Part shown: positions 36,661 through 45,911 of the stretch, one piece after another
Position numbering within the stretch: the stretch's first letter is position 1
How the letters are laid out: every line of letters starts with the position of its first letter
Assembly (NCBI GenBank): GCA_964017235.1
Contig: OZ024931.1
Coordinates: 102,256,221 to 102,320,220, forward strand
Source: Sabellastarte sp. h YS-2021
Taxonomy: Eukaryota; Annelida; Polychaeta; Sabellida; Sabellidae
Length of the DNA: 64,000 nt
Reading direction: 5' to 3'
Translations under genes and position numbers: made by a program
Notes under the pieces: model-generated
Databases searched by the model: none
What the model saw: only the letters and a program-made list of their open reading frames with translations
Told to the model about the DNA's origin: nothing

Positions 36661-38549
36661 ACACAATTTGGGGAGAAATGGGAATTTCTGGGTTCAAGTC
36701 CAAAAGTAGTCACCACACTCAGAGAGGGTTACACCCTCCCCTTCCGGTTCAGACTGAACCTAACCAGATCACCAACTGTCATAAGCAACTACCAGAATCC
36801 ATCCAAACAGGCCCACCCTTTAGAGGCACTGTATCAGCTGGTGAACAAAAATGCAGTAGAACCGGTAGCAAACCAAAACTCACTAGGATATTACAACCAG
36901 CTATTTTTGGTACCCAAACCCAACAACTGGTGGAGACTGGTCCTGGACCTGGAGCACCTTGAACACCTTTCTAAACACAGAGTCATTCAAAATGGAGACC
37001 CCAGAGACAATAAGGACCTCCCTACAGTCGGGGGAGTGGGTCGCATCCATAGACTTGAAAGACGCATACTTCCAATTCACAGTCAGTCCAGGAAGTACAT
37101 GCGTTTTCGCATCCAGGACCAGTCCTACCAGTTCAAAGCCCTACCCTTTGGCCTGTCCACTGTGAGAGCCACATCCCACCAAACTTGTCTCCAGCATACA
37201 CAGACCTTTGTAGCTCTCTGTCGAGAACTAGGTTGGCTGGTGAACAAGAAGTCAGAACTGGAGCCAAAACAGGTTTTCAACTTCGTAGGTTACCAGTTCG
37301 ACCTCAGGGAGGGCAAGGTCAGACCCACACCAGATCGTTGGCAGACCTTACAAGACAAGATATTGTCAATCCTGTCCGGTGTGCCCGGTCCGGCAGTTCA
37401 TGTCCCTCATAGGACTTCTCACAGCCACAGAAAAGCAAGTCCACTTAGGTTGATTTCACATGAGACCCATACAGTGGCACTTGAAGAACAACTGGAGGGT
37501 ACCGGAATCACTAGAAAAGGTGATACCCGTCCCCAGGTCACTCCACCCCCACTTAAGGTGGTGGCTGGAGGAAAGCAATGTGCTTCCAGGTCAACCATTA
37601 CACCCTCTAAAACATGCTCTGCAGATATTTACAGACGCATCAAAAGAAGGGTGGGGCGCCTACTTAAACGAACGCACTTCAAGGGGAAACTCGTCCCTTC
37701 CAGAAAGCAAGTTACACATAAACCACTTGGAACTAAAGGCGGTCTTTCTGGCCCTAAAAGAGCTCCAAGACCTCTGTTCAAACAACATAGTACTGGTAGC
37801 CACAGACAACACAACAGTGGTTGCCTATATCAACAAAGAAGTGGGGATGAAGTCTGTGGAGAATCCTGTCCTGGTGCCCCAGGAAACAGGTAACTCTCAA
37901 GGCACATCACATCCCCAGCCGGCTGAACGTGATAGCAGACAAGCTATCCAGACTTGGCCAGACCATTCAAACAGAATGGTCCCTTCACCCAGAGGTTTTT
38001 TAAGCTATATGGTCCCAGTGGCACCAGCCTCAAGTGGACTTGTTTGCCACCAGATTCAACAACAAACTCCCACAGTTTGTGTCACCGGTCCCAGACCCCC
38101 AGGCTTGGGCAGTGGATGCACTCACCCTGTCTTGGGAAAATCTGGACCAATATGCCTTCCCACCAGCAGCCATCTTGGGCAAAGTGGTGGAGAAGTTACA
38201 GGACTACCCCCGCAACAGGATCATTTTGATCGCCCCAGGGTGGCCCAACATGCCCTGGTTTTGGGATCTAGTGGCAATGTCCAGTCAGATCCCTCTGTGT
38301 CTGCCCAACCTGCCTAATCTGGTATCTCAACCATTCAACCAGACCCTGCACAGGAACCTGTCAAACCTGAACTTACATGCCTGGCTCCTAGAGCCACTGC
38401 AATCAAGGAGCAGGGGTTCTCTGAGGCAGTGGCAGCATGAATTGAGGCTCCTCAGAGAGGATCAACCAGATCCGTCTATGAGGCAAAGTGGACCATTTTT
38501 ACAAAGTGGTGCCTCAGTAATCAGCTGGACTTCAGGGCACCACCTCTAA
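36640..38549 (+). pseudogene. DIRS RT-RNase H-methyltransferase-like ORF, copy C (YxDD deleted)
   Basis: LREGYTLPFRFRLNLTRSP, LFLVPKPNNWW and SIDLKDAYFQF are readable in alternating frames. Between LPFGLST and VRATSHQ exactly 31 codons are missing relative to copy D, including YLDDWL, an in-frame 93-bp loss at about 37160. RNase H is largely intact (FTDASKEGWGAYL, LELKAVFLALKE, ATDNTTVVAYINKE), then frameshifts near 37850. The Dam-like end is open (38034-38549). Confidence 0.88.
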
Positions 38550-39415
38550 AAGCCATAGCTGACTTCCTGTTGCACCTGTTTCAGGATAGGAAGTTACAAC
38601 CTGGTACCATTGATGGTTACAGATCAGCCATTGCTGACAAATTGGGCAACTCTACCATTAATGTCAGCAAAGATGAGAATCTCACCCATCTCCTGGATAG
38701 TTTCCATAGAAACAGGCCCAAGGGCAGGAGGGATATACCCTCCTGGAACCTGTCCCTGGTCTTACACCAGCTGACTAAGGCTCCCTTTGAACCCTTAAAA
38801 GAGGCCTCACTAAAACACTTGACCTTCAAGACTGTTTTTCTGCTGGCCCTGGGTTCTGGTAAACGCAGGAGTGAGATCCATGCTTGGCTACATAAGAACA
38901 TCAGACACCAGTCAGACTGGTCTAAGGTGTCCTTGTACCCCTCACCCAGCTTTCTATCCAAGAATCAGCTGGCTAAGGAGGGTCCAGATAGTGTGGCTCC
39001 AGTGGTCATACCAGCCCTGGCCCCCACTCTGGATAAGTCACTCAAGGGTGACAGGTCCTTGTGTCAAGTTAGAGCCCTTCCCTATTACTTGGATAGGACC
39101 TCAGATCTTAGGCAGAACAAGGAGTTGGTCTTTGTCTCCTTCAAGAAAGGTTTTGATAAGGACATCTCACCTGCCACCATCTCCTCATGGATCAAGCAGA
39201 CTGTGATCCTTTGTTATGAGCTCTCTGACCAGGAGGCCCTCACACTGCATCAGGTCAAAGCCCATGATATCAGGGCCTTTGCTGCTTCTAAGGCCTTTCA
39301 GTCAGGGGTCTCCTTAGAACAGATTCTCTCAGCCTGCCACTGGAAATCCCATAACACCTTCACACAATTTTATTTGAAGGATGTGGCTTGGGCAGATACA
39401 GAGCTTTTCATTTAG
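38460..39415 (+). CDS. DIRS tyrosine recombinase, copy C
   Basis: The frame is open to TAG at 39413. The first Met in frame after the overlap is 38570, but homology starts earlier (GSTRSVYEAKWTIFTKWC). LQPGTIDGYRSAIADKLGNS and WNLSLVLHQLTKAPFEPLKE are the SAM-like and core parts. Catalytic residues are present: GSGKRRSEIHAW, AHDIRAFAAS, CHWKSHNTF, FTQFYLKD. It ends LFI, shorter than copy D (ELYHLGPVVAAQQIH). It could in principle give active protein in trans if expressed. Confidence 0.75.
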
Positions 39416-39529
39416 GGCCAGTGGTGGCTGCCCAACAGGTCCACCACCAAGCCCCAAAATGAGGAGATATGTAAATATGTATATATGTACATAGTATATA
39501 AACAAAAAAAAAACAAAAAAACTGTGACT

Positions 39530-39546
39530 TGCTTCCCTTGGGAAGT
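39530..39546 (+). other. Conserved 3'-region hairpin, copy C
   Basis: GCTTCCCTTGGGAAG forms a perfect six-pair stem after an A-rich run. Confidence 0.45.
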
Positions 39547-39783
39547 TTATTTCTGGGACTGAACTCAGCCCCTCTCTCTCTATCTTCTTCCTCAGAGCAA
39601 ATCTTGGAAAGAAAAAGGGGGGGCAATGCCGGTTGACTTCCGGATAACTGGTTAGTTGGTAGCCAACCTTGACCTCACAGGGTTCTCTGACCCAAGGTCA
39701 AAATGGGCCTTCTCAGTTTTTGTTCTATTATGAGTTCACTTATGTCCCTAGCAGCTTACCCGTCTTCCAAGCGGTAGTTATTC

Positions 39784-39880
39784 AGCAATTGTCCATTGGA
39801 TAGGATGTATTAACACAATAAAATTGCAAATTTAATAAGTAAATTAAATTTTTATAAGTTAATACCCTATCCAATGGACA
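39784..39880. repeat. ICR of DIRS copy C
   Basis: GCAATTGTCCATTGGATAGG to AATAAAATTGCAAATTTAAT to CCTATCCAATGGACA. It equals the joined element ends. Confidence 0.9.
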
Positions 39881-39939
39881 GGCAAGGCCCACCCATCCGT
39901 CCCCGCTATCAGCTTACTAGGGGTCTTAATATGTTTAGA

Positions 39940-40129
39940 CAACGAAAAAGATGCTATGATGTCACGCTGTCTAGACAGGAAGGAAGTACGTGGCGACACC
40001 TAGCAAGTGCACACTCTGTGACCGGTCCTGCCGGTATTATATACAGGACGTCTTTTTCTGGCATTTGGCGGGACCGGTCGTGCCGACCGGTAAAGCAATT
40101 GTCCATGGGATAGGGTATTAAATTTGCAA
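39940..40129. repeat. Right ITR of DIRS copy C
   Basis: Reverse complement of the left ITR with about 12 differences. A short deletion near the end (GGGTATTAAATTTGCA) lost the TTATAAAAATTTAATTTAC tract. Confidence 0.88.
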
Positions 40130-40944
40130 ATTTGTGCATATTTGATTATAAAATATTTATATACTTGTCTTTGTGGCACAGACCCCTTTAATGGCTCTGG
40201 TTATATGATTATGGATTTCTTTTCTGTATTATGTGCCTAGAGTCTGTCTTTAGATGAAGATTAAGCGCTATAAAAGTATTATTAGAATTGTATTTTGAAT
40301 ATCAACAATGGAAGCCAAGTAATAGATCATTATACCCCACACTAATAAAAATAAAACTGCCCTGTTTACAAAGATTGACTCACTTAAAAACGATAATTAA
40401 GTGTTGTTTGATGCTAATTTGTTTTTGGGTCGAGTGTGCGCCACCACATTATGTTCTCCCTTGAATATCTCCCCTCTAAGTGGGTTATTTCCAACCATTT
40501 TCAGAGCTTATATGTTTACCTTAGGCATCAGAAAATTTTTGGACATGTGTATATTTGACCTTTGTCAAGGTCACATATTCAAAAAAAAAATTATTTTTGG
40601 GTACACACACTCATCACCACCACTTAGCCAAAACTATTTACTGCAGTAGGGTGTAGTTTTACACACATGGTAATGACATCAATATCTCAACCTGATTAGA
40701 TTTTGGGAGCGATTGGACCTGAGCAATTAATTAGTGTTTTTATACCAGGTAGCAATAAGACAGCTTCAATTGATCAAAACCCCCTATTATTTTGTTATCT
40801 GTTGCATTTAAAATCTTAAAATATATTGAGAGGTAAACCATTTGCAGAGAATCTAAAAAAAACGCAATCATAGTTCTCCAATGTGCACCCCCTCCTCCCC
40901 AATGGTTCATACTGGTGTGGTAAAATCGCAGATTTGTGTTTTTT
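40130..40944. other. Non-coding DNA, nothing recognised
   Basis: AT-rich DNA with no gene or clear repeat. Confidence 0.5.
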
Positions 40945-41981
40945 ACCCCACAGCCCTTAAGGGCTGTCAGGGTATTGTTTTCACCCATGGTGTCCACATG
41001 GGCAGGCGGGCAGCGGGAAAAAGTTTGTCTGGGCTGTATCTTAGAAACTGTAAGGAGTAGGAAGTTCATACTTTGGTCTGACCTTGATTTAACCTCTGAC
41101 CTTGCCACAGTGACCTTGAGTTAATCTTGTCCGGGCTATATCTCACAAAACGTAAGGTGTAGGAAGTTGTTACCTGTCAGGGACATTAGTTAGGTGTTGT
41201 AGGTGTGCAACGTCATGGCGTGACCTTGATCTTTGATCTTGCCATAGTGACGCTGACGCTATATCTCAGAAATTGTAAGGTGTAGTAAGTTGATATTTGG
41301 TGGGAACATTGGTTAAGGGGTGTAGGTGTGCATCCTCATGGTGTAACCTTGATTTGACCTTTGACCTTGTCGTAGTGACCTTGACCTTTAAAATCTTGTC
41401 CGGGCTATATCTCAAAAATTGTAAGTGTAGGAAATTGATACTTGGTAGGGACATTGGCTGGGGGTGTAGGTGTAAAACCTCATGGTGTAACCTTTGACCT
41501 TGTCGTAGTGACCTTGACCTATAAAATCTTGTCCGGGCTATATCTCGGAAACCGTAAGGTGTTGGAAGTTAATACTTGGTAGGGACATTGGTTAGGAGTT
41601 GTAGGTGTGCATCGTATTGGTGTAGTCTTGATTCGACCTATGACCTAGTCATAGTGACCATGAGTATGAAAATCTTGTCCGGGCTATTAATTGGATTCGG
41701 TAAGGTGTAGAAGGTTGACACTTGGTAGGGACATTGGTTAGGGGGTGTAGGTGTGCATCATGGTGTGACCTTTAACTTTCTCTCTGCCAAAGTGTTCACC
41801 TGCCATATTTGAGACATGTTTCTCTTATGACAAAGATATATAGATTGCTGCAACTGATTTATGTCCTTTTGTATAATTGTGCTATTTCCGTTAACAGCTA
41901 TACTCTAATTAATAAAATTTATAGCTTTGTAATTTTTAGTTTACTGATTAACGGCTGTCATCTTGCTATTGAAATGTCTTG
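40945..41981 (+). repeat. SatE tandem element, copy 3 (left part, interrupted)
   Basis: The head has the perfect 16-bp palindrome CAGCCCTTAAGGGCTG, then TATTGTTTTCACCCATGGTG. About five ~150-bp units follow, then a tail. The tail stops at TGTCTTG (41981), where a DIRS-II terminus begins, and seems to resume at 57301. Confidence 0.82.
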
Positions 41982-42120
41982 ATTTTATTGTGCTACAGTA
42001 GCTTACCATGTGGAACTGAATGCTTTCTCGGGAGGCCGCAGGCATCCGGCCAACATCCAAGAAAAATAGATGTTTAGCATTTACCGGATCCCCATGCTGA
42101 CAGTGTACCATAACGGTGTA
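41982..42120. repeat. Left ITR of DIRS-II
   Basis: AGCTTACCATGTGGAACTGA, then GCAGGCATCCGGCCAACATC and CAAGAAAAATAGA. Inverted match at 57160-57300 (CTTGGACGTTGGCCGATTG, CATTCAGTTCCACATGGTAA). Confidence 0.85.
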
Positions 42121-42353
42121 ATCTCTCGTCTAACCCTTCTTCTCTCGTTGGCCGCGTGACTAGCAAGTGTTTGAAATAAGCTCTCAATATTTTACTGTTT
42201 TCTCAGAATATACGTATTGTTGGATGTTATTTGTCAGCCATTTGTTTCTTTTTATTGCATAGATTATTCTGACATAGTTTGGAAAGTGCAGGATAAGTAT
42301 TCTTTGAATATTTAGTGTTTCCGTGTTTCGACTTGGATTTTATTGCAGTAAAA

Positions 42354-42760
42354 ATGTCCTCCCACCAAACGAGTATAAAGCCCAGATACCTCAGACATCA
42401 GACCCACTACACTCTCTTCTTGGCTAAAACAAACTATCCTACTTTGTTACAAACAAGCAGATCAACAAGCCTTGGACCTAATCCAAGTCGAAAGCGCATG
42501 ACATTAGGGCCTTCGCGGCCTCTAAGGCATTTTACGGTGGGGTATCGGTGGACCAAATCATGCAAGCTTGTAACTGGAAAGCTCACAACACAAATTTTTA
42601 CCTAAAAGACCTTACTTGGTCAGACAACAACAACAATATGTATCTGGGACTAGTAATAGCAGCACAACAAGTCCTAGACCCTTCCCCTCAGACTGTTCAT
42701 CCTCGGAAAGAAAAGAAGAGGGGCACATCCACTTCAGGAGTCTAATCCCAGGGCCTAGGT
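42354..42760 (+). pseudogene. DIRS-II internal-deletion fusion: gag start joined to YR end
   Basis: ATG 42354 gives MSSHQTSIKP, a gag-like start. Within about 15 codons the sequence becomes the recombinase C-terminus, matching 54140-54440 (HQTHYTLFLAKT, then KAHDIRAFAAS-type DIRAFAASKAF, then ACNWKAHNTNFYLKDL). Everything between was lost, as in non-autonomous DIRS derivatives. Confidence 0.7.
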
Positions 42761-43118
42761 ATTGGTTACCTCCTCAGGATGTTATGGTAAGGTCTCTTAT
42801 CTATTATTTCTGTATTTAACTGTATAATGTATTAAGTCTTTTAGTGTACCTTCATCTCATATTTAGGGTGGCAAGTTTATGAGATTCAAACTTAGGGCTG
42901 GTATTCATTACAGTGATGCCCTTGGGGGCTATACTTGCACAAGTGAGCGCGGCTGCACTTAACCCTTCAATCAAAACATCCTGACAGTATCTGTACTGTC
43001 ATTTATTAGTCTTCTGGTTTTGACTTCATACAGGTCCGATTTTAAGAATTGGGGCTCTGTAAAAATTCACTATTATTCCAGTCTCAGCTGTAATCCCTCC
43101 ACCAGACGGTTGGATTCA

Positions 43119-43225
43119 GCATTCAGTTCCACAAGCTATTGTAGCGCAGTAAAATTGAAAGTTTTAATTACTTAAATGTAGCTTTTATGAGCTACAAGCT
43201 TACCATGTGGTACTGAATGCTTGTC
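43119..43225. repeat. First DIRS-II ICR
   Basis: GCATTCAGTTCCACAAGCTA, GTAGCGCAGTAAAAT (left-end complement) runs into TTAATTACTTAAATGTAGC and ACAAGCTTACCATGTGGTAC (right-end complement). The same structure is at 56955-57055. Confidence 0.82.
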
Positions 43226-43551
43226 TCCTCATTTTGGCTACAATTCAACAACAGAAATGGTTGTTAAACTAATTTGCAATAATGGGAAGGTTCCAGGCTT
43301 CTGATGGATTAAATCTGTCAGCCAATTCCAAGCGGGGGTGGATCAGATCTCCACTCGGATCTGAAGCCTGGTCCGAACCTCCACTTAACTTGCATATAAT
43401 CCGATTTTAAACAATCCAAGCACTTCGGATGTTCGGATTTTTGAAGCCTGGTCCCATCCCACAGCTTGACTTATATTTACCCAAGTACTACCATCTGAAC
43501 ATGGTCGGATGTTTGGATGATTGTTTTAGATCAGAACTCTGAACAATCCAA
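43226..43551. other. Left flank of copy D, origin unclear
   Basis: Short direct repeats are present (GAAGCCTGGTCC at about 43361 and 43445, plus scattered TCGGAT). No coding match. Confidence 0.4.
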
Positions 43552-43747
43552 TTTTATTGCGTTAATACATCCTATCCAATGGACAATAGCTTATCCGGTT
43601 GGCGCAGACCGGCCCGCCAAACGTCAGAAAAAGACGTCCTGTGTCTCCACCGGCCAGGCCGGTCCAATGCTGTGCACTCGCCAGGTGGCGTGTGGTACTT
43701 CCTTCCTGTCTAGACAGCATGACGTCATAGCATCTTTTTCGTTTGGC
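43552..43747. repeat. Left ITR of DIRS copy D
   Basis: TTTTATTGCGTTAATACATC through CCACCGGCCAGGCCGGTCC to TGACGTCATAGCATC. Pairs with 49640-49850. Confidence 0.93.
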
Positions 43748-43898
43748 GCACATGCTGTGTACAAGGGAATTTTCGTCAGGAATCTTAATTTTAGTCTTTA
43801 GACTTTATTTCTTCAGAGTGTGTTTAGTTTTTATTACCATTGTGTTACGGAGTGTGTATAGACCTTTCTGGACCCTTTTTCGCCTTTTATCAGTTAAC

Positions 43899-45911
43899 AT
43901 GTCTTCTCCAAGCCAGAAACACGGGAGCTGCGGACATATCATGGCTAGTTTCGACAGCCATTGTTTCTGTGCCAGGTGCAGGGAGAAAGGTAAGGGCTCT
44001 GACCCCTGTATCTCCCATCTAGACTGTAACGCTTGCAACTCTCTTACTGAAGAACAACGCACCCAGTTGTCAACACCCTCTTATAGAATTAAAAAAGAGA
44101 AGCGGGAATTAAAGAAGGTTTCAGACACTCCAAAACAGGACTCCAGTTCCTCTCTCATAGACCCGTCTGTAGTTACGGTAGTGGGAGCAGTGGACGACCA
44201 GGGGATTGTGAAGTCTCCTGGTTCTAGTTCTGAAAAGAAGAAAAAGCCTAGCTCAGATAAACCAGAACCTCACACTTCTAAAGTTGCCAAATCTGACAAG
44301 CCGTCCAAGTCACTTAAATCTACAAAGTCGTCTCAGGACTCTAGATTTGATCAGTTGGACCAGAAATGGTCCGAACGCTTTAACAGACTTGAGGCCTTGT
44401 TATTATCAAAATCATTGGAACAACCAACACCGGCTTTTACGACTGTGAAGGTTACCCCTACACACTCACCACCTAAAACAGTCACTTCTTCCAAGCCTTT
44501 CATCAAACCTACACCGACCACCGACCGACCACCGGTCATGTCTTCAGATTTGCCTGGTAGTGTTCAGACTGCTTTCAAGTCGACCAGCAAATTGACCACA
44601 GGAAAAGTGCTCACCGACCAACCTTCAGATCTGGCTGGTGCTGATTCACCCTTACCTCGTCAGGCACCAAGCAGGTCGTCATCAGCCCCTCCTAGGAGGC
44701 AGAGCACATCCTCCATGGATACGGACTCTGACTCAGACACCTCCGACCGTCCCCCAGTAGATATCTTTGTTGAAGAAGGGGAGTTGTCAGACCCAGACCT
44801 GGAGGCTTCGACTGCTGACCCGGATTTAACCCTATCTGAAGAACAGAACTATAGGGAGACCATGAGCGGCATCAGGTCTTTTATGGGGTGGAGTCATATC
44901 CCAGAGATGGATACAACAGCATCCAGGTCGGAGGATAACCCCTTTGCGGGTCCTAAGGCACAACCGACAGGAAAAATCTCAGTCTCCATGCCCACGGACG
45001 AATGGCTCTGCAGCAAGATGGGAAAAATGAACCTCACCCTTACAGAGGGATACCCGTCGCGTAGCTCAGAGGCCGGTGGACTGTTTAAAGATCAATTCGT
45101 CCGCCCACCAAGATCTCAGGCAAAGTGGTACAGCTTTGTACCCAACCGACCCTCTGAGGAACAGGACCCAAAAACTGTACATTCTTGGAATACGGACTCT
45201 TCAAAAGTCAATAGCACTTACAGCCGTATAGCCAAGGCTGCCGGGCTCGCCACAACAGCCCCACCTTCAAGGCAGATATCTCAGGACAACTTAAGACGCT
45301 GGGAGAAGTCGGCACGCGAGGCGTCCATCACTTGCAATCAAGCTGCCGCTTTTAACAGGTGTGTCTATAAAGTTCAAGAAAACATGCAGGCCCAGTTGAA
45401 AATAGTGAAGTCGGAGCTTAGTAAGGGGAAGTCGTCTGAGAGAGTTTCACAGGCCGCTAGTGAACTACAATTTCTACTCAATTTCAACTCCAGCATCACT
45501 CAGGCCACGGCCAAGACTCTTGAACACTTAACAGACTTTGTCTTTGTTACAGTGGCCAATACAACTCTGATAAGGCGTGACGCTTACCTCTCTCATCTTA
45601 AGATGGGCATCAAGCCAGATACCCTGTCTGCACTACGCACTGGACCCCTGCATATTGCCACTTTATTTCCGGACTCTGTTTTGAAACAAGCCGAACAGGA
45701 CATCGCTAACTTTGAGAGTAAGGGACAGATCCATTCAGGAAAGAAGGGTCGTTATCATCCTTACGAAAGACAAGATAAGCGGCCTGATTACAGAAAGTCC
45801 GACCGTCCTTCCTGGAAGAATATTGGCAACAGAGGACAGAGTAAGAGAGGCAGAGGCAAGGCCTCCTATTACACCTCGCGACCAGCCAAGGGTCAGCAGT
45901 CCTTTAAATGA
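43899..45911 (+). CDS. DIRS Gag-like protein (intact, copy D)
   Basis: This 670-residue ORF starts at the Met of MSSPSQKHGSCGHIMASFDS. The position matches the starts of copies A and B, although the frame is open upstream to 43743. Residues about 10-50 form a Cys/His module (CGHIMASFDSHCFCARCREK, DPC, DCNACNSLT). A Lys/Ser-rich linker follows, then DQKWSERFNRLEALLLSKS at about 150 (probable short coiled coil), a Pro/Ser/Thr-rich and acidic middle, and YRETMSGIRSFMGWSHIPEM at about 330. A helical C-terminal half includes EKSAREASITCNQAAAFNRC, and the tail is basic (GQSKRGRGK). By position it corresponds to ORF1/Gag of DIRS elements, a nucleic-acid-binding particle protein. It overlaps the RT frame and ends at TGA followed by CAA-TCA. 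Confidence 0.9.
   Translation: MSSPSQKHGSCGHIMASFDSHCFCARCREKGKGSDPCISHLDCNACNSLTEEQRTQLSTPSYRIKKEKRELKKVSDTPKQDSSSSLIDPSVVTVVGAVDDQGIVKSPGSSSEKKKKPSSDKPEPHTSKVAKSDKPSKSLKSTKSSQDSRFDQLDQKWSERFNRLEALLLSKSLEQPTPAFTTVKVTPTHSPPKTVTSSKPFIKPTPTTDRPPVMSSDLPGSVQTAFKSTSKLTTGKVLTDQPSDLAGADSPLPRQAPSRSSSAPPRRQSTSSMDTDSDSDTSDRPPVDIFVEEGELSDPDLEASTADPDLTLSEEQNYRETMSGIRSFMGWSHIPEMDTTASRSEDNPFAGPKAQPTGKISVSMPTDEWLCSKMGKMNLTLTEGYPSRSSEAGGLFKDQFVRPPRSQAKWYSFVPNRPSEEQDPKTVHSWNTDSSKVNSTYSRIAKAAGLATTAPPSRQISQDNLRRWEKSAREASITCNQAAAFNRCVYKVQENMQAQLKIVKSELSKGKSSERVSQAASELQFLLNFNSSITQATAKTLEHLTDFVFVTVANTTLIRRDAYLSHLKMGIKPDTLSALRTGPLHIATLFPDSVLKQAEQDIANFESKGQIHSGKKGRYHPYERQDKRPDYRKSDRPSWKNIGNRGQSKRGRGKASYYTSRPAKGQQSFK

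Larger units (their letters stand above)
34335..40129 (+). mobile_element. DIRS copy C (subfamily variant, broken)
   Basis: Full architecture is present with ITRs and ICR. ITR arms differ at about a dozen sites, so it is older than A and D. The ITR centre is a different subfamily (TGTATATAATACCGGCAGGA instead of GTGTCTCCACCGGCCGGCC). Gag lacks its N-terminal Cys/His module, RT lacks YxDD, and YR is open. Confidence 0.92.

Noticed and set aside
43743-43898. Upstream in-frame extension of copy D Gag
   Set aside because: The 52 upstream codons overlap the ITR and leader. Copies A and B start at the MSSP/MASH position instead.
45740-45911. Splice donor at the TGTGTA(A) just after the gag stop
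   Set aside because: GTAAAC or GTAAGT is present only in copies D and B. A and C have GTAGCC and GTAGTT, so it is not conserved well enough to call, though not excluded.
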